A stretch of 64,000 nt of DNA from Pictodentalium vernedei (taxonomy: Eukaryota > Mollusca > Scaphopoda > Dentaliida > Dentaliidae): positions 147,940,285-148,004,284 of the forward strand of contig CM062293.1 of the NCBI GenBank assembly GCA_031216915.1. Reading direction: 5' to 3'. Under the pieces are notes generated by a model. It saw nothing but the letters and a program-made list of their open reading frames with translations. It ran no database searches and had not been told where the DNA came from. How positions within the stretch are numbered: position 1 is the stretch's first letter; the number at the start of each line of letters is the position of its first letter. A program made the translations under genes and the position numbers. Positions 33,818-45,028 of this stretch are shown here, piece after piece.

Positions 33818-34054
33818 ATGAACGACGTGAAGTTAGTGGTAAACAAAATGAAACAATGGCAACAGGAAGTGACGCGAGAGACAAATATCTTGCTTAATAT
33901 AGTTACATGCAAAACAATTCATACTGATCCTGTTAGCCCTAGGCAATATAGTATCGAACTGTGTAATACTTCGGCACTTCGCCCTGAAATGGACCGGGCC
34001 AACCAGAATTTAAAACTTGCACTCTCTTCTTTAAAATGTGTTGGTGCTGGTTAA
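33818..34054 (+). CDS. Possible small protein, 78 aa, unrecognised
   Basis: The frame starts MNDVKLVVNKMKQWQQEV and ends LKLALSSLKCVGAG. Composition is balanced, with alternating charged and hydrophobic residues, and the frame overlaps no repeat in the window. There is no recognisable domain, signal peptide or membrane segment. A CT-rich tract lies 90 bp upstream, and a subfamily-A MITE begins 16 bp after the stop. It could be an exon, a short gene or chance. I do not assign a function. Confidence 0.2.
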   Translation: MNDVKLVVNKMKQWQQEVTRETNILLNIVTCKTIHTDPVSPRQYSIELCNTSALRPEMDRANQNLKLALSSLKCVGAG

Positions 34055-34069
34055 GATTTTTGAGCAAAC

Positions 34070-34297
34070 TTAACCCTTTACCTAACATGAAAAGCAGACG
34101 ACACTTGCAAACAAAATTCTTGAATAACTAATTTTTTCATTTTTTGTCTCAAAAACATAGGTTATGACCCCTCGTTGGAACGAGCTCGACATAACCTATG
34201 TTTTTGAGACAAAAAATGAAAATATTTTGAAAATTAATTGGCGATTTTTGATAATAGCGTTGGCCGGTTTTGGCCGTTACGTTGGGTAAAGGGTTAA
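34070..34297 (-). mobile_element. TTAA hairpin MITE, subfamily A, half palindrome deleted
   Basis: TTAA lies at both ends and the arms are near-consensus. The centre reads CCCCTCGTTGGAACGAGCTC then GACATAACC: about 25 bp of the right palindrome arm are missing. Confidence 0.95.
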
Positions 34298-34365
34298 GGA
34301 TAAGTAGCCGTTATTTTTTTGTGGAGATCTGATAAAATGAGCCACGCTACGTATACGCGCTAGTT

Positions 34366-34446
34366 ACCAGGTCCTATTTTACCAGTAAAGGAGAAGTTGA
34401 TTGCCACAGTAAACAAGTACTGCTCCAGTTCCCCAGGGATTCGAAG
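34366..34446 (+). repeat. Dispersed repeat M, copy 3
   Basis: AGGTCCTATTTTACCAGTAA and AAACAAGTACTGCTCCAGTT match copies at 30.7 and 32.5 kb. Confidence 0.6.
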
Positions 34447-34497
34447 GAGATTCTTGTCTGGTGTCGTCTGCCTCGACGGGCACGCGGAACTTGACAA

Positions 34498-34874
34498 TAT
34501 ATATATATATATATTGGTGTTTAAGGTCACATATTTCTGCACAATGGCTAACCATGACCGTGACAGTTTTACGGGTGGAGGAAGCCGGAGTACCCGGAGA
34601 GAACCACCGAGCAACGGCGAGCAACTGTCAGCTCCCCAACATACCCACTCCACACAAGCAGGGTTAGCATTGGTTGAAGACAGGTGCACCATCGACGTGC
34701 AGTACGCCTTAGTACACAGCGTCACCGTGCCCCCACGTGGGCAATGGGGGGTGAAGTGTCTTGCCCAAGGACACAACGCGGTTGCCGCAGGTGGGATTCG
34801 AACCGAGGACCTCTCGGATTGCAGCCTGCACCTCTACCAACTGAGCCGCCGCCCCCTCCCCCCCCCCCCCCCCC
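34498..34874 (-). mobile_element. tRNA-headed SINE, copy 7, minus strand
   Basis: It carries an (AT)n-modified tail, a full body and a head ending in a poly-C run (about 34853-34875). Exact target duplication CGGAACTTGACAA at 34485-34497 and 34875-34887. Confidence 0.95.
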
Positions 34875-34887
34875 CGGAACTTGACAA

Positions 34888-36312
34888 GAATCTCTGGTTT
34901 GGTCATAAGTCTTGACTAGTATATGAGATGTTCAATAGATTTACTCTTATTCCCAAGCCCTTTAACCAACCCGAACAGCAGACGCATGTTCAACTATTCT
35001 CGTTATTCGCATCTATTTACCAAATAGTTATCTCCCCTGATTGCTAGAAATTGGCTTGCAAAAATTAGCACTAATTGAATGGGGAATTTTTATATTTCTC
35101 AAAATTATATAAAACCCGTGAAAGTTATATTTGCTCTGCGCATCAGACATTTAAGAACAATATATATGCTCTCACTTGGTGATATAATCGAACCATTTCA
35201 TTCGACCAATTTTTTTCCCCTGTTCATTTAAAAAGGTACGGTTATTTCGTGTAGAGTGCCATGTAAAATAATGGAAAATTGCGTTTTCGTCAACTTTTAG
35301 AGATTAAAATATTTTTTAGTCTTCATATTAGCAATGCTCTGCGCATATGTGCATATAATATAGATATTGTCCTCTCTAATCATATAAAAATATATAATCT
35401 GACATTTGCCCATTTTTTTCCTTTTGATGTTAAAACCAAGACAAATTTGATTGTTGTAAAAACAGTTGAACCCACAGTCCACAATATGCAGAAGGTTTCG
35501 GTGTGAATAAAAGGAAAGGTGCGATAGCCCTATTAATTACTTTCAGTTCAGCCAGAAATGTGAAGCTTGTCGCTTATTTAACTAGTATGCCTCATTGTCC
35601 ATTGAAGTCCATAAATATATGTATGTGTGTGTTTTTTCTACAATAAGAAGATAGTTTGCGTTGCAATTTGTAATGTCACACAGATACTGTTGACTCTGTC
35701 CGGAGGTTCCTTTAATACCTGCTTTAAAAGAGAAATTTTTGCACAGTTTGAAAAAAGGGCCAATTCTTTGAAATTTTCGAAGAAAAAAGGGAAATCCTTG
35801 CGCCCGCTCGCCCCCGTAGACTGAAGGCAGGAGGGACCCTCGTTGATTCGGCGCCCCTGCCTTGATCTCACAACGGTCACTCAAATGATCCACCTAAGTT
35901 CTGATAAAACCGCTGACGCATTATTTTTCATGCGTGACTTCTGCTTGCCATTGATGTTAAAATCTTCGAAATCTCTTCCTCTTCCCTCCCCCGATAAACC
36001 TGTCCCGTTTCTATACCCCCACCCCAACATCGTAGTTGAGAGGACAGTGTAAAGTACCAACATTCTCAAAATCAAAACAATTCTCGATTATTGTAATCAA
36101 ATTAACAATTCTCTTAAATGATTGCACAATAAACTGTCTGACGCCTTCATTCTCAACTTACTTCTCTCGCCGCTTGAGAAAAACGATTTCCCGACAAACA
36201 ATATTTTATTCACACCTTTCAGTGGATCAATGCTAATTACATCACAGTCAGACTCCAGTATTCACAGGGGGAGATAACTTTTCGAATAATACATCCCTAC
36301 GACGAATTAAGT
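34888..36312. other. Unassigned stretch
   Basis: Several frames of 60-103 codons occur on both strands (35279-36236), overlapping each other and without domains. No repeat recognised. Confidence 0.4.
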
Positions 36313-36531
36313 TGAGTATGACACTCGCAAAAAAAAAAAAATCTTGAAAGACTACTCAGTTTCATTTTTTGTTTCAGAAACATAGCTTTTGATCCCCCAT
36401 TCGAACGAGCTCGTTCCAATGAGAGACCATAAGCAATGTTTTGGAGACAAAAACATGAAAAGATAATAAAATGAGAATGGCGATTTCTATGAATAGCGCT
36501 GACCGTATATGGGCGCTACGTTGGGTAAAGA
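36313..36531 (-). mobile_element. TTAA hairpin MITE, subfamily A, decayed
   Basis: ACACTCGCAAAAAAAAA, then TTCATTTTTTGTTTCAGAAA, centre CGAACGAGCTCGTTCC, and TACGTTGGGTAAAGAGC. Both TTAA sites have mutated and the palindrome is shortened. Confidence 0.8.
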
Positions 36532-36817
36532 GCTACCCTTATACGGGTCAATCGTTGTGGCTGTCACATGTAAATCTCCTCATTCTTTCATTACGATAGA
36601 ATTATAGGATATCCATTCTCATAATATGGGGTAAGTATAGGAAAGAAACACAAAGGTAAGCAGTCTAATGCATTCGGTTAGTACAAAGCACGGCAACTGT
36701 CTCAGACATAATACACCAAACCTGTTCTCATTGGGCTTAATTTCCTTGGGGACTAATACACTTCCAACGATTCTCTGTTGATAGTTTGGAGATAGGTCAG
36801 TACCGAACGGAGCATAC

Positions 36818-36864
36818 CTTGTAACTTGATTTTCACCCATGAAGGCGTATTCTTGCTTTTCTAC
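36818..36864 (-). CDS. Candidate 47-bp mini-exon, related to the exon at 45.0 kb
   Basis: On the minus strand a long pyrimidine tract ending TTTTCAG precedes GTAGAAAAGCAAGAATACGC, and ACAAG/GTATGC is a plausible donor. The reading VEKQEYAFMGENQVT parallels VEKQDFDFLNTDRK at 44987-45028: the first four codons specify the same residues with three synonymous third-base changes, and E/D, Y/F are conservative. That pattern favours coding selection over a shared repeat. The 47-bp length is not a multiple of three, so this exon cannot simply replace the other in frame; the donor may differ, or the frame may run on. I do not recognise the gene. Confidence 0.4.
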
Positions 36865-37118
36865 CTGAAAAAAAAACAAAAAAACACAGACAACTTAAGT
36901 AATATGTAAAACCAAAATTGATACACGTGTAATAACTTATAATAAAATATCGTGTCAAAGGGGTGTATCCAGGTTTGGTGGAAACAAGAAGACATGGCTA
37001 TAAAACATTTAAAATAAATACGAGGCCTGAAAAAGGAAACATTCCTTTGTACATCGGAATGCAAATTATTGGAACAGTCATACCATGTATCATTTTCTAT
37101 CAGAGAATTTAAAAAAAC

Positions 37119-37289
37119 ATGTTAGGCGTTAGGTGGATGAACAAATCGAAGGTGGATGAACCGGAAGAAACCACCCAACTCACAGTCGACACGGACCTGG
37201 ACAACTTGTATTCAGATCATCCCAATGAATCGCGACCACTACAAATGGAAAACACAAATCGGAAGCCAGAGGCTTCCAGCCAATTATGA
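37119..37289 (+). CDS. Possible short acidic C-terminal coding piece, 56 aa
   Basis: A plus-strand frame reads KSKVDEPEETTQLTVDTDLD then NLYSDHPNESRPLQME and ends EASSQL followed by TGA. The acidic, polar composition looks like a cytoplasmic tail. ATG codons lie at 37119 and 37137, but GCGTTAG/GTGGATG at about 37132 could equally be a splice acceptor. No partner exon was identified. An overlapping longer frame (37156-37350) looks less protein-like. Function unknown. Confidence 0.25.
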   Translation: MLGVRWMNKSKVDEPEETTQLTVDTDLDNLYSDHPNESRPLQMENTNRKPEASSQL

Positions 37290-37646
37290 GAAGAAGATCC
37301 GACCTCACGTGACTGACTATTATCTCGCGGGTCAGTTTTCTGAGCGATAGCCAACAGCGATGCCAAAGTATATCCTGGATTGTACACCATTTTCTGAAGC
37401 AAATCATTTGACATCAGACAAAAACTACAGTAACTGACAAAAATCTGTGCAACCGAAAAAGTGTGTACTGGATTTTGAATATCGTATCCATTTTGCAGAT
37501 GAAGGCAGGACATACCCCTGATATTCTAGTATTTTATAGATCATGGTGTTTGATTGGTTTATAAGCAGTATACAAGGTGACTTGACACCCTGCCACCAAG
37601 TGAGTGGGCAACCTTCTATACTCTTCTTTGCGTGTCTAGTAGATTC
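37290..37646. other. Unassigned stretch
   Basis: No gene or repeat recognised. Confidence 0.5.
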
Positions 37647-37909
37647 TTAACCCTTTACTCAAGGTGCGCGATTTAAAAAATTATCAATTTTAATTATTCT
37701 TTCTCCAAATTTTTCCAAAAAAAAAGAAACAAAAAACAAATCCTCAAAACCATATTACGTGACCCCTCAATGGAACGAGCTCGTTCCAATGAGGGAGGGT
37801 TTACATCTTACGGTTTAGTAAAAAGTCTTTTGAAAAATACTGTTTTTGCAATTCCTCAGTTTAGAAGTTACGTGGGCGGATGCAGCTGATTCGTTAGGAA
37901 ATTGGTTAA
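37647..37909 (-). mobile_element. TTAA hairpin MITE, subfamily B, decayed
   Basis: It runs from CCCTTTACTCAAGGTGCGCG to GATTCGTTAGGAAATTGG; the centre CCCCTCAATGGAACGAGCTC then GTTCCAATGAGGGAGG is shortened. Its right TTAA is also the left TTAA of the next MITE. Confidence 0.85.
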
Positions 37910-38149
37910 CCCTTTACCTAACGTAACGGCCAAAACCAGCCAGCGCAATTCTCAAAAATCGACAATTAATTTTCATTATTTTTTTCATTTTTTGTCTCAA
38001 AAACATAGGTTATGACCCCTCGTTGGAACGAGCCCGTTCCAACGAGGGGTCATAACCTATGTTTTTGAGACAATAAATGAAAAAAAATTAGTTATTCAAG
38101 AATTATTTTTGCAAGTGTCGTCTGCTTTTCGGGTTAGGTAAAGGGTGAA
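37906..38149 (+). mobile_element. TTAA hairpin MITE, subfamily A, abutting B
   Basis: It starts CCCTTTACCTAACGTAACGG at 37910 and ends GGGTTAGGTAAAGGG with the right TTAA mutated to TGAA (38146-38149). Centre GTTGGAACGAGCCCGTTCCA lacks a few loop bases; G-C variable position. Confidence 0.95.
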
Positions 38150-40051
38150 GGATACAAAAAGATATTTGCAATTCAAGACCCATCGGGTAGTTCACCCGGT
38201 GGTCCACGAAAAGTATCTTTACTTGTTGAATTCTTGAGTTTCGGCTGTTTGTTTACTTTTTCGAAGTGTGGGGGTGGGGTGGGGGTGGGGATAACGACAG
38301 TTTCAAAAGCCAGAAAGGGCAGCCGAGAGGGCGGGTGAGCGAGGTAGTAATCCCGGAACCCCGCGTTATTGGGGGCACGCGCCTCTTAAGCAAGGATCCG
38401 TCATTAAAACAGCTTGAGTGCATGCTTGTGTAGCATACATGTAGTCTACATATAAATACCCACAAATTTGTCATTGTTCAGTCGGGTGATTTACGATGGC
38501 AAATCAAGGAAATCTCGTCGTTTGACAACTCAAGAATGAAAATCTTCCCGGGGAGACACCCCCCCCCCTCCCCACCCCCGATCCCTGCATACAGGGGAGG
38601 ACACCCCTCCTCGTACACGCAGCCATCTTACAGCATCGCCACTCGGGTGATGTGTTCCGCGTCATGTGGAATTGTCGCGGCTCCGATATTCCTCTCGACG
38701 CCCTTGCAGCCATTGTCAAATTTTGCTTGTTTGTATGAATTTGCGAACATCATGATGTCAGGAATAACACCCAATAAAATATTCCAGAACGACCGTGCAT
38801 CATGCCCAGTTCTCGGTTTCGCGTGTGTATGTGGGCGAGTGTATGTGTGTGAGGTGGAATGGGTGGGGTGGGATGGGATGGGAGGGGGAGGGGAGGGGAA
38901 GGGGGAGCGTAGATATAGTGAGTTGATGCAGATACGATTGTTCCAAATCCAGTGGTGAGCAATATTCATTTGTGGTAATTACAATCGTGTTGAAAATGTT
39001 AAATCACTCATAGGCCAAATAGTTGCTCTATTTGAAGGCTCGCCATGGATATATAGCTTGCTTTTAAATTACCTGAGGCTAGTCTAAGAAACTCCATCTG
39101 TGGTATGCTCTGAGCTAACCTGGCTTAAAAGCGGACGAACATCGAAATGACTGCACGTCTCAAATCCACACATGCCGTGTCTCTTATATTACAATTGTGA
39201 CGTAACTGATAGGCCTATGACTGAAATAGGCTATGTTCATCAACCAGATGGAGCTGAAAGCTTATGTAACGCGTTTTTGTTTTAATTTCCCTCAGTCAAA
39301 CGTGGCAGACTCCATTTGACTTTTGCATTGAAGCGTTTCACATAACATCTGCTCAAAAGGCGGAGATCAAAAAATTAGTATAGGCTACTAGCAATCTCTA
39401 TACAAGTAAATCCTAATTGTGACGTAGTTCGAATGCAAAATCAATGCTGCTTGTCGGTGAAGCAGTGACATGAAAAGACAAGGTCCCCGTCTGTATTGGA
39501 CGTAGCATTTTTGTGTCATTGGAGATGTTCAACACGGGCGTTTTCGGCATAGTTTTGTACTGATGCGCTATTTCCCCGCTTTGTCAAGTCAAATATGTCT
39601 AAAACAACCCACTCATGGTATTTGTAACCTAAATAAGACAAAACCAGGGCGAAATATCGAAATTGCCATAACAGATTCAAAAAGTTTATTTTTGTCTAAA
39701 ATACAGTTTTTTTTCTCGAATGGGAATGGGTCGACCAATACTGGCAATGACCCCCCAGAACGTATAGAACACCTATATTATACTGCATGACAACCTGCAC
39801 TTAACGATTATTTATAATCTGAAATCATGCTTATATATAGGCCCACCATGAATTCTCCAATTAAGCAAGCACCCTTGTATGTCACTCAAGTTGAAAACAA
39901 ATTACCTTTCTTCAAATCTAGTCAGCTGTTGCAGTGTTTTTCAAATAAATACAAAACTTGGTAATCGGTGGACTCTGATCGCGTTGCCTGATCAAAACAT
40001 TGCACTCATGCACCAAATATCACTTTTCAAGTTAACACACCTTACATGATT
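38150..40051. other. Largely unassigned stretch, G/C-rich patch at 38.3-38.9 kb
   Basis: The 38270-38900 patch has C and G runs, CpGs and, on the minus strand, AAGATGGCTGCG at about 38625, which resembles a start context. Frames of 113-140 codons overlap on both strands there with low-complexity proline, glycine and histidine runs. None is credible alone. A promoter or first exon of a minus-strand gene is possible. From 39.0 to 40.05 kb nothing is seen. Confidence 0.35.
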
Positions 40052-40150
40052 TGCAGACGACATTTGCAGAAAAATGTCTTAAAAAGCTAAATAGTCAATT
40101 TTCCACACAAAACATAAGTTATGCCGCCTCGTTGGTACGAGCGCGTAGAG
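40052..40150 (-). mobile_element. TTAA hairpin MITE, subfamily A, half copy
   Basis: GACGACATTTGCAGAAAAAT, then AAAACATAAGTTATGCCGCC, then TCGTTGGTACGAGCGCG: only the left half survives, and it runs into the Tc1-like remnant. Confidence 0.6.
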
Positions 40151-40839
40151 TTGTGTGATGGGGTAAAAATGAATTGCTCCAAGAGGGCCCCAGACCCAGA
40201 GGAAATTTTAATATAACGCTGTGCAGTCAATGTATCACGGTCAATGACACAGAGCCGTGTACGTCCATCCCAGCTGATGCCGCCACGGACCATTATTGAC
40301 CCTCCACCATAGCGGTCTTGCTCGGCAATGTTGCATGGAATCGCTCTCCTTGTCTTCTCCATACCCTAGAACGCCTATCTGTGTTGTCTAGGCATTACCG
40401 TGACTCATCTGTAAAAAGGACAGGTCGTCAATCTTCTCTGTTCCATCCAACGTGATTCATGGCCCGTTCATATCATGCCTGGTGGTGGTTCTGGGACAGC
40501 TGAATGCGAATACATGATCTTCTCGATCGGAGACCACCTTCGTGCAACCTTTGCACGGATATTCTGCGTCGAAACATTTACCCCGGATGCATTTTGAAAG
40601 TCACTGCGAATGATCAAAAACCGGTCTTCATCTGCAGATGTTACCCTGTCTCTGCCACCACCATGTCGTCTGACTGGTGTGCCATACTGCTGAAATCTTG
40701 CCCATGCTTTGGTGATCACCGTACGGTGCATACCAAGGGCTTCGCCAACCTGACGATGGGCAGCCCCTTGTTCCCCCATCCATACAGCCCACCACATTTC
40801 TGCTTCAGACAAATGTCTTCTTATATTTGCATTCGCCAT
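40087..40839 (-). pseudogene. Tc1/mariner-like transposase, broken
   Basis: Two minus-strand frames carry recognisable pieces of one Tc1-like transposase. The N-terminal piece (40839 to about 40468) holds a helix-turn-helix: RHLSEAEMWWAVWMGEQGAA, then GEALGMHRTVITKAWARFQQ. The downstream piece (40362 to about 40150) holds the catalytic-core fragment GGGSIMVRGGISWDGRTRLC plus VIDRDTLTAQRY. They lie in different frames with stops between, and much of the usual 340-residue protein, including most of the DDE triad, is missing. It is inactive. No terminal repeats were identified around it. Confidence 0.85.
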
Positions 40840-42136
40840 ATTCAGTCATTAAATCACAAGGGTTTGTGTTGAAATGAAGACTGGATACCCTACACATGTC
40901 ATGTACATGTAGACAGTACACGAAAACATTATGGAAATCAAGGGGTACATGCTTTCCATGACTGTCACGAAAAGTTTGCCTGTCAAAAGAGCTAATGTAA
41001 ACACTGGGGGCCATCTCAATACATTCCTCAATCATATCCACCAAAAAGATCGCAAATGTGTCACAAGACATTTTCACAATGATGTGTCAACTATATGGTG
41101 CTTAGCAAACTTTGAGTAGTAGCCTATAGTTCAATATGCAAGACTGTTGATGTATCGAGATGTCCTCTATGTGGACTGCCATTGAGAACAGTTCGATAGA
41201 CCGGCCGTCTATGCAATCAGATCCATTTCGCATGTTAGTCATTTTCACGAAATTTCACACACGAACAGATGTTGGGCGGCCACAAATTCGGGGACCACAA
41301 AAAGAAGCCAATAGGGAAATTTCCCGGTGGACCATACGGCCAGTCCGCCTCTGATTTTTGTGAGTGATGCTGGCCGTATGTGACCGTTCGGATTGGTGAA
41401 GTGTTTTAGATCATTGGTTTCAAACATATAGTTCGCCATTCAAGCTCTAAGACAAATTCAACAGCCATTTTTTTCCGAAAGCAAGCATTGTTTTCCCTCG
41501 TTAATCTATTATAAAGGTGGTGGTGTGTGTGTGTGGGGGGGGGGGGGGGGGGGGGATTCAGTGCTTCGGTCCTGCTAGAAATTCAAGCTTTGATTGAAAT
41601 TTTCAAGCGCGGGTGCTAGGCTACCCGTTCAGGGACTAATCGGCCGTCTACCAAAGCTATAAACGACACGGGAATATGATATCGCTCAAGCCACTCGCAT
41701 CTGTAAAAAAATTATCGACGGGATCTTCTTTCGTTCCTTTCAACATGGATGAGAAATCAACCGTCATATACGCATAGTTTATATACATATTGCTGCAGTG
41801 GCGTCGCCATGTTTATTTGGATCCGGATGAAAGCCATGTATTCACCAACTGAAAATGGCCATGCTTCTTCACATTATCGACATTATTGGCATTACATATT
41901 ATGCCAACTTGCCCGCCTCGATGCTTTCAACCGCTTGTTGCAGTTGAATGTTTTATTATTATCTCGATCCAATATATGGGGAGAGGATGGCAATTTAATA
42001 GGCGAGGATGCCCCACATGAAGAGAGGATGATGAGATGGGTGTACATGGGCGGATCAAGAGGGACGAACACGGCGCGCGCTCCTCCTATTTTTGAAGTTG
42101 AATTTTTTCACAGGTCCCGATACTTGGGATTACGCT
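40840..42136. other. Unassigned stretch
   Basis: It contains a (GT)n/poly-G tract at about 41520-41556 and a 133-codon plus frame (41749-42150) that has no recognisable domain and runs into the hairpin at 42137. No repeat recognised. Confidence 0.4.
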
Positions 42137-42205
42137 ATTATTCGCAATAACCCACGGACATCCACTATCTCCGGTAGTGGATGTCCGTGGGCTATCGCGG
42201 ATAAT
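42137..42205. repeat. Hairpin, about 30-bp stem
   Basis: CCCACGGACATCCACTA pairs exactly with TAGTGGATGTCCGTGGG around TCTCCGG. Outer bases (ATTATTCGC/GCGGATAAT) extend it with mismatches. Confidence 0.9.
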
Positions 42206-43019
42206 GCCGTTTTCCAATGTATACAGTTCCAGCTCCGGCGTGTATCACCCAAGGCCGTTATAAATTGACTTCCTTTTTTCGAAATTTGAATAAGTCTATA
42301 TAAAACTGCAGGAATATTTTGACTAGAAAATATTGCAGCCGCGTGAAAAGAAGCTAACCAAGGGCCACATTTACTTTCCATTTTCCAACATTTACCCTAG
42401 AAAGGCCTAGACCCCACCGACAAGAGTGGGTTCTATCGTGCAAACCAAATTCGCCCCCATCATAAGCCACGACTGAAATGTATCGCCCCTCACATCCCCC
42501 AACTGGGTGTGCGTGGGAGGGGAATACACGAGTACGTGTATATTTGAGTGGGGTTGGGTGAAGTGGTGTATATAACTTTTCTCGATAGGGTGGAGTGGGC
42601 GCAACCATAAAATCTCAGAAAAAATAGCGAGGCAAAGCATAACAAATTTCTGTTGAAAGTATTTTGATCGTTTCTCTCCCATATTAAGAGAGGGAGGGTG
42701 TACCACCTCTGAACTTGGACTTTCTTTTAGGGGTGATGGGGTGGGGTAAGGCACTATTATTCTCAAATTTCGGATCGAATCGAATCACACAGAAAATTTC
42801 TAATCGAATCGAATCTCAAATTTAATCTCGCGGATCTTCAAACTGTAAACATTGCACCTTCTCACGACCATAATAATTACCAGTCTCCACTCAGGTATTT
42901 TAGGGTTTTCTATTTGAGCCAGTCAACCAAAAAACCGCAGAATATTCCAGAACGAACCAAAGTGGTGTCTGACGCGGAATCTCTTTAACTGGGAGGATGA
43001 TAAATTATTTTTGATCATC
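42206..43019. other. Unassigned stretch
   Basis: Minus-strand frames at 42354-42766 are proline- and histidine-rich and overlap; no support for a gene. Confidence 0.45.
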
Positions 43020-43200
43020 AAAATTTGTTCACATGTCTTGGCCTGTTCCGTTTTTTGGGAGAGTGCCTATAGGCACTCATTATAACAAACCAAATTTATA
43101 CAGACTAAATAATTTTACTTCCAAGATAATATAAAATATATCCACTAGGTATGGCGCCTTTATGTTGTGATACCTGCACTTTAGAGTAAAGCTCAAATAA
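43020..43200. mobile_element. Family F hairpin MITE, copy 3, decayed
   Basis: TTGGGAGAGTGCCTATAGGC is the centre, with the right arm partly deleted. The left flank is CAAAATTTGTTCACATGTCT, and ACCTGCACTTTAGAGTAAAG near 43171 matches the right segment of copy 2. Confidence 0.65.
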
Positions 43201-43201
43201 C

Positions 43202-43451
43202 TTAACCCTTTACCCAATGCAGACGATATCAAAATTTATTAATTTAAATATCGTTTTTTAATTTTTTTCGAAAAATTTCAACAAAACCATATCATGTGAC
43301 CCCTCATTGGAACGAGCTCTACGAGCTCGTTCCAAAGAGGGGTCACATGATATGGTTTTGTTGAAAGTTTGTTGAAATTTTTCGAAAAATAATATTTTTT
43401 CAGCTGCTGAACCTGCATATTACGCGGGCGATTCGTTGGGTAAAGGGTTAA
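43202..43451 (-). mobile_element. TTAA hairpin MITE, subfamily B, with mismatched stem
   Basis: TTAA lies at both ends. The left palindrome arm reads CTCATTGGAACG while the right arm reads CGTTCCAAAGAG, so the variable position is unpaired here (A opposite A) and the copy looks like a hybrid of two stem types. Confidence 0.95.
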
Positions 43452-43549
43452 ACTCTTCCTCTATCAACAGATCTCCTGTACAGAAGACCGGATGATAGAA
43501 GAATGCAAGAGGTGACACTTAGTAGAACTTTGAGAACATCTCGTCGATT

Positions 43550-43920
43550 TATTTATTTATTTATTGGTGTTTTAAGGTCACATATTTCTGCACAATGGCT
43601 AACCATGACCGTGACAGTTTTACGGGTGGAGGAAGCCGGAGTACCCGGAGAGAACCACCGAGCAACGGCGAGCAACTGTCAGCTCCCCAACAACATACCA
43701 ACTCCACACAATCAGGGTTAGCATTGGTTGAAGACAGGTGCACCATCGATGTGCAGTACGCCTTAGAACACAGCGTCACCGTGCCCCCACGTGGGCAATA
43801 GGGGTGAAGTGTATTGCCCAAGGACACAACGCGGTTGCCGCAGGTGGGATTCGGACCGAGGACCTCTCGGCTTGCAGCCTGCGCCTCTACCAACTGAGCC
43901 ACCGCGCCCCCCCCCCCCCC
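43550..43920 (-). mobile_element. tRNA-headed SINE, copy 8, full length, minus strand
   Basis: (TTTA)n tail, complete body and head ending in poly-C (about 43906-43920). Exact target duplication CATCTCGTCGATT at 43537-43549 and 43921-43933. Confidence 0.95.
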
Positions 43921-44074
43921 CATCTCGTCGATTAGAAAATGTCCAAAATTAGCTTGACTTGATCGAATCGAAGCTTCTCTGGGCCTCGCGTAATGCCTAA
44001 AACTTTGACTCTCTTGGAATCTAATTGATGGTTGTGATTTGTGTTTTGCGTAAATGGACCGTCGAAATGATTAT

Positions 44075-44299
44075 TTAACCCTTTGGACCCTGATAGTATA
44101 TTCCATGCCATTTCAGAGCCATCAACTGGTAGAGTCTATAGGCGTTACTTAGGCAAAGATCAATCAATATTTCCAACGTGCAGCCCTAATGCTGATTGGT
44201 CTATCACACAAATTCACTGAGCAACAATCTATTTTATCGAGTCAGGTCGTATCACGATCCTGGATCAGAAAAGCGGTCGTTCGGGTTAAAAGAGTTAAA
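44075..44299 (+). mobile_element. TTAA MITE, family N, copy 2
   Basis: TTAA lies on both sides; CCCTTTGGACCCTGATAGTA at the left, GCGGTCGTTCGGGTTAAAAG at the right, with CAATATTTCCAACGTGCAGC shared with copy 1. Confidence 0.75.
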
Positions 44300-44986
44300 A
44301 AAAAATCCGATAAATTTCAAATTTTCGTCAGATTTTGGGAAAGAATCGTCTGCCAATCTGCCTCTCATTTCTTTATATTCGTCACTGTATTGCTGTTGTG
44401 TGTCTTCAGTTTTTGATAAACAGAAAACACAAGCTAATTCCATATTTCGACCAACAGTTGACACCAACACTCAGATATTTTGAAGTTTTGTCCGCCAAAT
44501 GCTTTTAGAAAATTAACTCAAGTAACTTCCAGATTTTTACGCTGAAAAATTTAAATTAAACAAAATAAGTACACATCTATAACCGCATGTCTAACTAAAA
44601 ACTGAAAAAAACTGTTAACAAAACAAACGAACGTGTTCAACGATGAGACAGAAGAAACAATATAGCAAAAAAGGAATAAAATGGGAGCAGTTTTCAGATT
44701 AAAAGTCAAAAAAAAAAAAAAAAAAAAAAAAGTTCACAATCAGTATGGACAAAATTTCTATTCTTTTTTATCTTCAACAATCTAAGGACTATCCCGAATA
44801 AGACTGATTTTGTCATTGAAGAAAGCACAAGCCTGCACTTTGTTTCCACTTCACCAACAGATGTCAATCGAAATAAACTGACTGTTACGTTCGAAATGCA
44901 CCACACTAAAGTATAGTCCACAGTGCCAGATAATTGAGTGCATTTTGTTAGAGTGCTGGACGCATACACGTTTTAGATATTCTCAC
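44300..44986. other. Unassigned, presumed intron
   Basis: Contains a poly-A tract (about 44710-44731). No coding sequence recognised. Confidence 0.4.
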
Positions 44987-45028
44987 CTTTCTATCAGTGT
45001 TAAGGAAGTCAAAGTCCTGTTTTTCCAC
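44987..45028 (-). CDS. Candidate 42-bp mini-exon
   Basis: On the minus strand CCTCATTTCAG precedes GTGGAAAAACAGGACTTTGA and the segment ends ATAGAAAG/GTGAGA. It reads VEKQDFDFLNTDRK in the frame starting at the first base. Both splice sites are canonical, the length is a multiple of three, and the first eight residues match the segment at 36818-36864 with synonymous or conservative changes. I infer two related small exons of one minus-strand gene, possibly alternatives. The protein is not recognised. Confidence 0.5.

Noticed and set aside
34397-34915. 172-codon plus-strand frame
   Set aside because: It lies almost wholly within a minus-strand SINE; equivalent frames occur in the other SINE copies.
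38504-38969. Proline/glycine-rich protein of 113-140 codons
   Set aside because: Competing frames on both strands are driven by C and G runs; no domain or splice support. A promoter or first exon remains possible but unproven.
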